A DNA stretch of 64,000 nucleotides from contig JBBCBC010000001.1 of assembly GCA_037126765.1 (NCBI GenBank), forward strand, positions 24,164,804-24,228,803, given 5' to 3'. Made by a program: the position numbers and the translations under genes. The stretch is from Stenogyne calaminthoides. Taxonomy: Eukaryota > Streptophyta > Magnoliopsida > Lamiales > Lamiaceae. Each line of letters opens with the position of its first letter. Position 1 is the first letter of the stretch. Positions 21,571 through 32,103 of this stretch are shown here, in pieces. A model generated the notes under the pieces. The model saw nothing but the letters and a program-made list of their open reading frames with translations, was not told the DNA's origin and made no database searches.

Positions 21571-22576
21571 AAATGTATAACAAGCAGATATAGATCGATT
21601 AGGATCTCAAGAATTCTCAAGACTCAAGATATGTTTCAAGAAACCGGTTTCAAAGATGAAACTAAAGTTTCAAGACTCAAGATAGTTTCAAGAAACTGAA
21701 GTTTCAAAAGATGAAACCGGTTTCAAGACTCAAGATGAAATCGAGGAATCAAGACTCAAGACTCGTAAGACCTCAAGACTCAAGACCTCAAGACTCGTAA
21801 GACTCAAGACTCGAAGACCTCAAGACTCAAGACTCAAGACACAAGATCAAGATCAAGATCAAGATCAAGAATACTAAAGGCACAAGAATTATCAAGACTC
21901 AAAGAATGTCTTGAATGCTCAAGATAAAACTCAATGTTCCGAGGCAATCAATATATCTATCCGAAGGATGCAATCTCGAAGATCGCGATTCCTTAGAAAA
22001 TAGATATTTGCCAAGACATTCAAAAAAGTCGACAAAAGGAACTAAGTCAAGTGTCGTTAAGGTTATATCAACTCGTAGTTTGTAACCAAAAAGAGCCGTT
22101 GAAGGTGTCTACCTTTAATCGAGACAAAAAGTCAAAAAGAGAAGACAAAGATCGCACCATCGACAATCGACAAAGGATGTGTCATTTGAAAAAAAAGATG
22201 TCAGAAGTACAAAAGTTCCAGACTGCAAAAAGTGAAGACCGGCTACATGAAAGGCTATTGCCTAAAACGTGTTAAGGAGTTTCAAACCCTAAATATAGCC
22301 GTTCCTCACACACCATAAGAGGAAACTCACGAAGCTATCTCTCCAACGGATAGTTTTCAAGAGTAACCTTGGTGTATGCCTATAAATACTGGTGACCCTC
22401 TACATTGTAAGGTTACGGGAAATTTATAAGCAACTTAAGAAGCTCAAACTTATTATCGCAAAGTTAAAGCACTCGAAAAACTTAGAATTTCCCAAGTGCT
22501 TTTATATTGAAGAGAGCTCACTAAACTAAGCCTAGCTTGATAAGATATATCCGAAGCTTAGTCGAGATATCCTAGC
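21571..22576 (+). repeat. 3' LTR of A-II, first part (5'-truncated)
   Basis: Begins at the position equivalent to 15187 of the 5' LTR and is interrupted at 22577 by a C element after the target repeat CTAGC. TATA box at 22380-22389. The U3 array here is CWG-depleted (CAAGACTCAAGA) although the partner LTR of the same element has GAAGACTCTGA. Confidence 0.85.
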
Positions 22577-24038
22577 TGTTGGGATATTTTAGTTTTGATG
22601 AATTATGCCAAAACATTATCAACTTGTGTTATTGAAGTTAATTTACAGATAACAAGTTGAGGAACGAGAGAACAAATTGAGGGGAACTCACGAAATCGGA
22701 TGTAGATGATCGAGATCAAGACGAGGTTCCGCAGATGAGACTGATCGAGATCAGATGAAAAAGATGAGTTCGAAGTTAAACGGGTGAGTTGTGCAAAATC
22801 GAAGAGAAGATAAGCTAAGCCAGCTGATCAGGAGACCAGATCAGATGACCGGATCGAAGAGAAGGTTGCGGTCGAAGAGGAAGCGGATGAGTCGATCGAG
22901 ATCGACGTGATCGAGATCGATATGAAGATGAAAGCGGATGGTCAAGATCGGGGCGTGATTGAGACCGGATGTGTTAACTTTGATATCTTAACCTAATATG
23001 CTAATCGATGAACTAATCTGATGCGAGATAAACCGATATGTGACCTAATTTATTTATAGTGTGGATTTGAATGTTACCGTTGGATGGAGTCACATTCAAA
23101 TCCATACTATTCTAATAACTTTCGCTTTTTTCGGGCTTGTTGTCTTCCTCTCATTGGTCCACGTCGAATTTGAATCTAACGATTTATTTTCTTGAGTTAT
23201 GCGATCACCGCTTCTTCAAACTCGGGCTTCCTTGGACTCGGGATTCTTGATTCAAATGACTTCTCTTGGCCGGACTTTATGCGATCGGTATCTTGACACT
23301 CGGCTAACGAAGTTCAAATCTTCTCGTCTTGGACAATCGACCCTCGGTCACTTCTTTTCGAATAACCGATCATCGATGGCGTTACGATTCTCGGTGAACA
23401 TGACTTCCGATGACTTCTCTTCGATCCGGTATCACAGTTTTTTTGGTTTCGATATCGATTTCTTCTCGCTTTGATCCGATCGGCTCACATGATCGGATCG
23501 AGATAAAGCATCAGTCACATATCGGTTTATCCGCGCCAGTTAGTTCATCGAGTTAGCATATTAGGCTAGCATATCAGGTTAACACATATGGTCTCAATCA
23601 CGTCTGATCTTGACCATCTGCTCATCTTCATATCTGATCTCGATCACGTCTGATCTCGATCAGTCTCATCTGCTCTTCTTCGAATCTGCGCAACCTTCTC
23701 TCGATCCTCATCATCCGGTCATCCGATCCGGTCTCTGATCGATTCGGTTTTGGTCATCGATCATTTGACCTTCCGATTCTTCCGATCGGTGGCTTAGCTT
23801 TTCTTCTCTTACGATTTTGCCCGCGACTCATCGGTTAACTTCGGAACTCATCTAACTCATCGATCTCGATCGGTCTCATCTGACCTCGTCCTCGATCTCG
23901 ATCATCTATGTCTGATTTCGTGAGTTCCCCCTCAATTTGTTCTCTCGTTCCCCCTCAACTTGTTATCTGTGAATTAGCTTCAATAACACAAGTTGATAAT
24001 GTTTTGGCATAATTCATCAAAACTAAAATATCCCAACA
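22577..24038. repeat. Palindromic left LTR of the nested C element
   Basis: 22577 to about 23037 reads as the start of U3 in plus orientation (TGTTGGGATATTTTAG...). From about 23038 to 24038 it reads as LTR C in minus orientation from the TATA region back to the U3 start. The two U3 starts form inverted arms of roughly 460-500 bp around about 500 bp. The switch lies at ACCTAAT/TTATTTATAGTG, at the TATA box of the minus copy. Confidence 0.75.
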
Positions 24039-24176
24039 ATTTCCCCCTTTTTGATAATGAAGCCAAAACATTAGAATATATGCATTTTTTAAAGAAACAT
24101 GTTTTCTTTTAAAAGATCAGTTCAGGTGGTTACTTTGAAATCAGTGAACCGTTTGAAAACCTGCTCTGATACCACT
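24039..24176 (-). promoter_or_regulatory. 138-bp internal region of the nested C element: PPT and PBS only
   Basis: On the minus strand: LTR end ...CCTACA, AG, the exact PBS TGGTATCAGAGC (24163-24174), about 110 bp, then AAAAAGGGGGAAAT next to the 3' LTR. It has the same layout and recognisably the same sequence as 39269-39403, so it represents a family, not a chance deletion. Confidence 0.85.
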
Positions 24177-25978
24177 TGTAGGTCCCGATTTGAAAACCCA
24201 TTTTGCGCGTGCGGAAGCAAACATTTCTGTTCGGTGCATATAAAAACAGGGGTGACGGAATGGTGATTACAGATTTTTCTCTTTTAAGCTCAATGTGTTG
24301 TGTTATGCTTATAAACGAATGCGTATGACAATATAAGAATATAAAGCAGTAAACAACACAACAATGTATAGTGGTTCGGAGACTCAAGCTCCTACATCCA
24401 CTCTCCCTGTTCCTAGGGAAATTCCTTCCAACTGGACTTATCACCCTCTCGGGTTCGCCTCTTAGATGTTTAACGAGTTCACACTCCAATGGGACTTATA
24501 ACCCTCCACGGGATTGCCTACAGATGTTTACCGAGTTCACACTCCAATCGGGACTTATCACCCTCACTCGGGATTGCCTACCCTCCCTTCCGGGATTGTT
24601 AGATGTTTAACGAGTTCACACTCACCTACAAACTTAACCGACTGATTTGGGTAAGGTTTGTTTGGTTTCCAACTAGGTTGAGATTTTCCCTTACATTTGT
24701 TTAGCCTCAATGCTAAGGTTGGGAAAATCTCTCTAAGCTTAGGATACATCGTGGGTTGCTTAGATTGGGTTCTAGAACACTCTTTGAATATATTTGTATA
24801 TCTACAGACTTGTGTTCTATGGTGGGAATGCTTGAATATAAGGCTCTTGGCTCTGTAGCATCTTTTGCATATTCTCCACACTTAATAATGAAGGAAGATC
24901 TTGTATTTATAGTGTGGATTTGAATGTTACCGTTGGAGAGAATCACATTCAAATCTATATTATTCTTTGTAGGTTCTGCAGCTTTTCCAGGCTGGTTGTC
25001 TTCATCTCATTGGTCCACGTCAGCTGATTCAACGGCTATATTCCTCAGATTCCTCGCCTTGGAACCATTCAGGATCTCTGAGCCTCAGTGTCTTCAGAGA
25101 CATACTGAGTCTTCAGTTCTTCATCTGAACCTTCAGGTCTGACTGAGCCTTTAGCTGACTTCTCTTTAGGCGGACCTTGTCTAATCGGTATCTTGACACT
25201 TCGAAGCTAAGCGAGTTCAACTCTTTCCGACTTCGGACATCGACCCTCGGTCACTAGCTTTCGAACTAACTGATCATCGATGGCGTTCTGATTCTCGATG
25301 AACATGACTTCGGATGACTTCTCTTACGATGACCTCTTCCGATCTGGTATCTGAGTTACGGTTTCGATATCGATTTCTTCTCACCGATCCGTCGGCTCAC
25401 ATGATCGGTCGATATAGCATCAGGTCATCATATCAGTTTATCTGCATCAGACTAGTACATCAGGTTAGCATATTAGGTTAGCATATCGGTTTAGCACATC
25501 CGATCTCAATCACGTCGATCTTGATCATCTAACTATCTTCATATCCGATCTCGATCACGTCGATCTCGATGGGATCTCATCTACTCCTCTTCCGATCTGC
25601 AACCTTCTCTTCGATCTTCCGGTCGGTTTCTTTACGATCGGCATTGTTCGCTCTTTCCGATCACCAGATCACTTCGTCGCATTCTTCCGATCATCCGATC
25701 AAATCATCCGGTCATCCGATTGTCCGATCGGTGGCTTAGCTTTTCTTCTCTTCTGATTTTGCTCAGCTCATCAGTTAACTCCGGAACTCATCTTACTCAT
25801 CTGATCTCGATCAATCTACTTTCGACCTTGTCCGATCTCGATCATCTACGTCTGATTTCGTGAGTTCCCCCTCAATTTGTTCTGTCGTTCCCCCTCAACT
25901 TGTTATCTGTAAATTAGCTTGAATAACACAAGTTGATAATGTTTTGGCATAATTCATCAAAACTAAAATATCCCAACA
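24177..25978 (-). repeat. LTR C (5' LTR of nested element), 1802 bp
   Basis: Plus strand TGTAGGTCCCG...TATCCCAACA. U3 has GATCTCGATCA-rich repeats (about 25440-25870). A 12-bp inverted repeat stands just before the TATA box (near 24905-24955). The R/U5 part has about 57-bp direct repeats (about 24425-24600). Confidence 0.9.
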
Positions 25979-25983
25979 CTAGC

Positions 25984-26903
25984 CTTTGCATTGTACTTCA
26001 TTGTAAAGGATATCTCATCCTAGTTGGAAACCAACCGAGAAACCCCAAACCCTTGAGAAGGTAGTTGGAGTGTGTTTGTTGGTGAGAAGAGTTGTAAAGA
26101 GTTAGTAAACTATCCGGAGTAGTCAGAAAACTCTAGAGGAGAAGTTAGTAAGCTACAGAGGTAGTCTGAAAGCTTGTTTGTGTTTGAGTAAGTAAACTAC
26201 GGAGGTAGTCAGAAAGCTCAAGGTCTGGTTGAGTAAGTAAACTACGTGCACTAGTCAGAAAGCTCAGGGCCGAGTTGAGTAAGTAAACTACGCGAGGTAG
26301 TCAGAAAGCTCAGAAGTGATTAGTGAATTTCTCTGAGGATCAGAGAGAGTGGACGTAGGAGCTTGAGTCTCTGAACCACTATAAACTGCTGTGTTGTTTA
26401 TTGCTTTCTTTATCTGTGCTTAACTGATTGCATCACTGAGTTTGAAAGCATATTTTCACTGTTATTTTAGTTGGAATCAATCCACTGGAAGTTACATGTA
26501 ATTGAATCACAACCTAATCACTATTTCATTAAAGGAAGGTTTTCAGCAAAGCTTAAAACGAGTGTAAACTAAAGGGCCAACCATTCCGCACGACTGAGTA
26601 GCTAGAACAGATAGTTACCAAACTGAACTTACTCTTCTGAGGGTTCAGTAAGTTAGTTATCTGATCCAAGCAACTCAGGATCTCTGAAAACTCAGGACTC
26701 AGTTGGGATTATCTGAGGTTTCTGAAAGCAGCTCAGGATCACTGTCTTAGTAGACTTTGACTCAGAGTGATTTGTGCTTCTCAGGACCTAATCTTCAGGA
26801 TTATCTGACCCAAGCTGACCTCAGTAAGAAAAAGTTTTCAAAACACTGAACACGTGTATTCCCCCCCATACACGTGTAAGACTCGTTTTCACCGGGACCA
26901 ACA
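25984..26903 (+). repeat. 3' LTR of A-II, second part
   Basis: Continues the LTR after the C element, with leader repeats (26100-26315) and a perfect G-box hairpin at 26851-26876, ending CGGGACCAACA. It is followed by target repeat ATGAA. Confidence 0.9.
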
Positions 26904-27246
26904 ATGAAATTCCTAACAGTGTATAATTTGTCTTCCAGAATATTATCCTTGTATTTATCAAAATGATATGGCTTGATGGTAGCATAAATCCTATCATCCT
27001 GAACATACAAAAATATAAATATATATATATATACTAAAAGATAAAAAAATAATTAATACATATATATATATATATTGAAAAAATATAAAAATAAACCTCC
27101 GAATCATGGAATACACATTCTATATTTCTTAAAGGATTATTAGAACCATAAGCAGGAGTGTGATAAACACGAACACAACGTAATTTTAACAACCACGTAG
27201 TTTTTGAAGGATTAACATTTTTAATCAATGATGACACAGACGACAT
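26904..27246 (-). pseudogene. RPA1-like gene, exon 1 and first part of exon 2 (N-terminal OB fold)
   Basis: Exon 1 (27097-27246) starts at ATG 27246-27244 and encodes a classic opening (NVNPSKTTWLLKLRCVRVY), followed by a GT donor. Exon 2 starts at 26998 (DDRIYATIKPYHFDKY) and is cut by the 3' LTR end of A-II after the ATGAA target repeat; the reading frame resumes at 15049. Confidence 0.8.
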
Positions 27247-27383
27247 GTTCAAGATAGTTCAACAAACTACAACTAAAAACAACTTGAAGAATTAGATTTT
27301 AAGAAAATAAAGTGAATTGCAAATAATATAGTGCACAAAGTGAACATCAGTAAATGAAGAGGATGGTGGAAAAAACATGCAAT

Positions 27384-27397
27384 CCATATATTTATAG
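27384..27397 (-). promoter_or_regulatory. Putative TATA box of the RPA1-like gene
   Basis: CTATAAATATATGG on the minus strand, about 140 bp upstream of the start codon. Position and sequence fit a plant core promoter. No other element could be assigned. Confidence 0.4.
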
Positions 27398-28991
27398 ATG
27401 GCTAAGACTTACACCACATTTAGAAAGATAATAAATTAAATATCAACACTAAGTTTACTTTTCAAGAATTTATGGAATGCTAGACAAATTTTAATCGTAT
27501 GTTATTTTCCATGTGAAAGAGTAAATAAGAATTTATGAAATGACTCAAATTTTCCATGTGTATTTGCCTAGCATTTTGTTATTAGTAAAATTAAATATCA
27601 ACACTAAGTTTACTTTTCAAGAATTTATAGAATGCTAGGAAATAAATTGCTTGAAAAAAATTAAATATCAACACTATTCCTGACTACTCTTGTGAAATTA
27701 GGTAGATTATGGAATGTGGTAAGTTTACTTTTTCTAAATACATAATCACACAATGGTAAAAAATAAAATAAAAAATCACACAATAAATTAAAGGTCAAAT
27801 CATGCTCAACAAATTGTCTTAAGAGTTCCTAAACACAAGTCAAATTTATTATTTTGTTGAATATACCAAATTCGTGAATAAAATAGCAAATCTTGCTGCA
27901 ACAGTTTTACATACCAAATTTATTATTTTGTTGTAACCTACCCTTAATTGATTAATTATAGCTCCTGCATGACCAATTCAGTTAATTAACCTACGCCCCA
28001 GGACATATCTATTTTATTTGTTAACATATATAAGAAAATATACAATATTTAATATAATTAAATAAATAAGCATTAGAACTCTATATATGTGTATCACAAT
28101 TTTACAAGATTGTATAATTCCTTTTATATATGTGTGTATATATATATATATCACATTAAATGAGCACATTAAAATTATAATAATGTCAATTGGGTAATTG
28201 ATGTAAAATCATACTATATCACATAGAGTTTTAATATGCAATTAATACTGCTCCAATTACCCAATTTTGTAAAAAGTAAAAAACCAATTATGCAAAATAT
28301 AGTGCTTCCAAATATTTAAATTGAGAAGAATTGACAGGATTATATTTATTGCAGACGCCATAAAAGATTTATGGAGATTTAGGAGTTAAAAGAAAAAATG
28401 AATGAAAGATAACAGAGCATGTAAATGTGAATTTAAACATGTTACGTAATATATGTATTATTCATTCATTAAAATAACAATAAAAAATAATTATAAATTT
28501 TCATATATGTAATTGTTACTGAAATAAAGATACATTAAAGTGCAATATATAGTTTATTTGTTAAGATATATATGAAAATATACAAATTAAACTCAATGGA
28601 ATTTATCCAAATTCACTGGTTTTCCATCATCAACTCCTCGATGATTGTCCTTTTTGTTTCTGGTATGGTTGCCATGATAATGATGAGAACACTATACAAA
28701 GATATTGCAAACTATAATCAACTGGAGACCCAAGATGAAGCACAAGATGATACAAAATCTTAACTAATGAAAAATATATAACAATAACCCCTTGAATTAT
28801 AATGTACATTACATACTAATTTGAATCAGAAATTAATGTACAATAACTGCATTGAGACTCAACATAAAATATTGGTGGAACATATATAACTCTCATACAA
28901 CTTGAAACAAAAATTCCTATCGAAGACAAAATCTCTAAAAATTAGAATTGTTTGTTGGTTGAGAATGAAAATTTTGGATGATAGAACTTCA
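27398..28991. other. Intergenic AT-rich DNA between the RPA1-like and B3 pseudogenes
   Basis: Very AT-rich, with short AT microsatellites (near 28133-28151) and a repeated phrase AAATATCAACACTA (27438, 27592, 27664) in roughly 150-bp copies. I see no gene, tRNA or structured RNA. Confidence 0.5.
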
Positions 28992-29002
28992 CTATAAATA
29001 GG
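28992..29002 (+). promoter_or_regulatory. Putative TATA box of the B3 pseudogene
   Basis: CTATAAATAGG on the plus strand, about 160 bp before the first ATG (29152) of the B3-domain gene; spacing and sequence fit a plant core promoter. Confidence 0.4.
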
Positions 29003-29151
29003 AGAGACAATAAATTTATGGGCTTGAATTAAGCATGTTATTAAAGGGTATTTAATTTTATTAAATAAAGATTAAAAACAAATTAAGTAATTGATAGAAA
29101 ATTTGGACGATCAAGATTAATCAAGCAAAAACGATCAACGATCGAGGACGA

Positions 29152-30334
29152 ATGGCGCCAAAACTATAAAAGAAAAAGACGTTCCTATTATATATTTATG
29201 ATTTTTCAGTGGATAAATGATGATATTATTTTATCGAGAGAAGTGCCTTTAAATACTAGGTACACATTTGTTAATCAGAGTGACAAAAAATGGGTTTAAA
29301 AAACAGCTATCATCGGAGGTTTTTTGTATTTTAGTGATGGATGGGAAGAAATCGAAGAGCATTACAATCTGTCTGTTGGCGAATATATAACATTTTCTGA
29401 ATTTGATTTGTGAATGATATATATTAAGGTCTACCATCGAAATGGTATCCTAAAAGATGTTGGTAATCCCAATCTTATATCAGAATCTTATAATTTATAT
29501 GGTGAGTATATTAGTTAGTGTATTTGTTTCATTAATTTAAATTAATATATATATATATAATAATAATTTTTTTTATGCAGGAGAGCTGAGGAAGAATTAT
29601 TTTATTTCTGTATTTTTTCAATTTTTTTATAATAATCTGGTATGACTTTTATGTCCTTTTGTATTCATATATATATTTTTAATGTATTTTTACTATCGTA
29701 TTTCTATTTATAGGTAATTCCTCAAATATGGACCGATATTCGTGGTGCAAAGTTTCCAGAATCAATATATCTGCAGAAGCCGAATGGAGATTTTTGGGTT
29801 ATAAAACTAAAATTTTTAAACACACTAAGTTATACTTTTGGTGATGGTTGGCAAGCATTTGTTGATGCTAACAATGTTAACAACACTGATTATATTTCTA
29901 TATACTATGATGGACTTATTACAATTTGGATTAAAATATATTCCCAAAATGGATGTTTGCTTTCAACATTTTCAAACAAAGGCAAATTGTATGATCAAGG
30001 TATGTAATGTATTAGTTATTGTTTTGTAATATAATATTAATTTATCATTCTTTTGAATTTTAAATAAATTTAAATGTATTTAATTAAATATCTTTTTTTT
30101 TCATTGAATTTTTTAATGTACATTTTTAAAAGAGAAATGTGGAAATAAGCGTCGTTGTAGTGCTCAAGGTTTGGTTCGTGTTGCATATGATTCAGTCTCA
30201 TTCTCCTGCTTGATTGGTGAATCCAATTTTCATAAAGGTCGACTGGTAAGATATTTTTAATGTAATTTTATTTAGATATTATTAGTATGTTAATTATAAA
30301 ATGAAAATTGATTTTTTCAAGAATACATACATAC

Positions 30335-30379
<45 letters not shown>

Positions 30380-30724
30380 ACAACATTTTTATCTCTTTAT
30401 GTAGACTGTTCCAAAGCTTTTCTGGAAGAATTATAAGAAGTCTGACATTGCATCTTTCGAGTTTTCAAGTTTGTTTGTTGGTGAAAAATGTTGGAAAGTT
30501 GGTGTCAAGAAGGAAAGGAAAGACTTAATTTTACAGTCTGGATTCAAACGATTTTTACGTGATAACGCTATTAGAGTTGGTTGCTTTTGTGTATTTAACT
30601 TCTCGAGGTTGATGTTGACGAGTTGCACATTAATGTATCCTTATTTCAAAGAATTCATTATATATTTGAAATTTTACCATCAGGTTATACAGTTTATATT
30701 AATGAATTATATGTATTTAAGTAA
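29152..30724 (+). pseudogene. REM-type B3-domain DNA-binding protein, five exons, broken
   Basis: B3 domains bind DNA in plant transcription factors. Exons by frame and GT-AG borders: about 29152-29501, 29581-29639, 29714-29999, 30133-30245, 30405-30724. Exon 1 has the second half of a B3 domain (FSDGWEEIEEHYNLSVGEYI). Exon 3 holds a nearly complete B3 domain (WVIKLKFLNTLSYTFGDGWQ..., ending with an IYYDG strand). Exon 5 has a third (CWKVGVKKERKDLILQSGF). Multiple B3 domains are the mark of the REM subfamily. Lesions: TAA 29297-29299, TGA 29411-29413, and a one-base shift near 30600, after which the frame continues to TAA 30722-30724. ATG 29152 is one base out of frame with the rest. Confidence 0.7.
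30323..30378. repeat. Compound microsatellite (TACA/AT/GT)n in intron 4 of the B3 pseudogene
   Basis: ATACATACATAC followed by about 6 AT units and about 13 GT units, inside the intron between 30245 and 30405. Confidence 0.85.
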
Positions 30725-32103
30725 TTTGTTTAAACATCTATTGTATATATTTTAATTTGTTTTAATTTTTTGAGAGGAAAGTTAGATATATATATATCAT
30801 AAATATTTAACATAAGTCAAGTGAATACAATTTATTATTTAATTGTAAATATGCAAAGATATAATATTTTCCACCAACTTGCTTCCCTATATATTTTCTA
30901 ATAATACTTATTGGATTTTAACATAATCTATTGTTTACCAAAATCTTCAATAAATAAAAATAACAAATTTTCGTATAAATTCAATTACTATTTATGACAT
31001 TAAGAATCAGAAATTACATTCTCATATAGTTTTGAGAAATTCAACCTTTTTGTCCTTAATTTTATTTATTTTAATATATTCTAATGCTCTATTGCGTATG
31101 ATTTGGCCTTAAGACAAATCTATTGATTAATTAGTGCAATGTATTAAAGTTCCTAATTATTGTACATATCTATATTCATTTAATTATTTTACAACAAGCG
31201 TTAAACCAACATCATATACAACTATGTATATATTATTGTAATAATATGTTTAGTTTAAAAATTAGAATAACAAATGTAATATATTGTACATATGCATTAT
31301 TAAAAAATAGTATAAAAATATTTTTTTTTCGTTAACCACTAATTCTGATTTTAGTATGTTAATATATATTCAACTTTAGAAATATTTCCTTAAGTTTACC
31401 AAGTACAATCATTTTATCATCAAATTAGCTAAAAGAGGTTTAACAAATTCAACTTTTTTTGTCCTTAATTTTTTTTTAATTTAATATATCCTTAGGCTTT
31501 TTTATATTCTTCTTTTCACTCTTTCATATTTCAATGTAGGATGTAGGATATAAATTGATTGAAAAATAATAATTCCATTAATATGCATTGAATAGTATAT
31601 CATTTGAGTAATCTTTGCATTATTTTTCTCTTAATTCTAAATCAACATCATCTTCTTGTGTATAAATAATTCCTCAAACTCCACAAATCCATTAAATCAA
31701 TATAACTTTGAGGTTCTTCATCATCAAATCATTTTAGGTGAGTGACCATAAAGTATTTAAGTATTATTATTGTCTATTCATTCATATATTTTTTATATAA
31801 TACATTTTTTCTTATTTTTTATTTTAACCTTGCATTTTATTATAATTTATTTGTGATTGTTTGGATTAGATGATATATTCCTTAGAATTCAAATAATCAT
31901 TAAGTGAATTTTTACAATTACGTATTATGTATTTGATTCATCATTGTTATGTTTGCAGATTATTGTTGGATGACATATTTAATAGTTCACTTTTTAGTTA
32001 TTCTCAGTAAATTGCTGCATAAACGTAATCTCTTTACGACAACATATTTCGCTGATAGAGAAGGTATTGATCATTATCCAATTTTCAATTCACATGTTAC
32101 TAT
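30725..32103. other. AT-rich DNA, possibly with one decayed exon
   Basis: Mostly featureless. From about 31962 to 32103, plus strand, a short open stretch (LLHKRNLFTTTYFADREGID) is bounded upstream by an acceptor-like TTTGCAG and is cut by the solo LTR at 32104. The frame seems to resume at 33503 (KFNNIENIIDEQYVIIRIE). It could be an upstream exon of the Helitron gene or another relic; I do not recognise it. Confidence 0.35.

Larger units (their letters stand above)
22577..25978 (-). mobile_element. Family-C element with a palindromic LTR, nested in A-II
   Basis: Reversed element flanked by perfect repeats CTAGC (22572-22576, 25979-25983). Right (5') LTR 24177-25978 and a 138-bp internal region carrying only PBS and polypurine tract (24039-24176). 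The left (3') LTR is 22577-24038, whose outer about 460 bp is an inverted copy of the U3 start. Both outer ends of the inserted unit are therefore the U3 terminus TGTTGGGATAT. No coding sequence. Confidence 0.85.
15055..26903 (+). mobile_element. Copia element A-II with gag and partial pol
   Basis: 5' LTR 15055-17156, PBS, gag, protease and integrase, then an abrupt join at 21571 into the 3' LTR (21571-22576 and 25984-26903, split by a C element). Perfect target repeats ATGAA (15050-15054, 26904-26908) lie within exon 2 of the RPA1-like gene. RT, RNase H, the extra ORF, the polypurine tract and the first about 132 bp of the 3' LTR are missing. The breakpoint shows 9 bp of microhomology (AAATGTATA). 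Without the nested C element it is about 8.4 kb. Confidence 0.9.
4632..27246 (-). pseudogene. RPA1-like (replication protein A 70-kDa subunit) pseudogene, 12 exons, split by two nested insertions
   Basis: RPA1 proteins bind single-stranded DNA through OB folds in replication and repair. I can place 12 exons by frame and GT-AG borders: 27097-27246; 26904-26998 with 14931-15049 (exon 2, split by A-II); about 14873-14930; 14652-14748; 14432-14556; 14260-14344; 14033-14184; 13806-13963; 5433-5553; 5130-5306; 4950-5003; 4632-4856. The product is about 535 residues, shorter than canonical RPA1 but typical of plant RPA1-like paralogues. It shows an N-terminal OB fold, a central OB fold, and a C-terminal fold with a CX2C...CX2C zinc ribbon. 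Lesions: A-II inside exon 2, a TGA and a one-base T-run shift in exon 2/3, and an in-frame TGA in exon 10 (5214-5216). The small lesions could be sequence errors; the exon-2 insertion (ATGAA repeats) is real evidence of inactivation. The start is the first in-frame ATG. Confidence 0.8.

Noticed and set aside
24163..24174. Possible initiator tRNA gene
   Set aside because: Only the 12-nt complement to the tRNA 3' end is present, next to an LTR end; it is a primer binding site.
26801..27010. ORF joining RPA1-like sequence to a Ser/Cys-rich tail
   Set aside because: It is exon 2 of the RPA1-like gene read into the end of the A-II LTR; the tail is LTR sequence.
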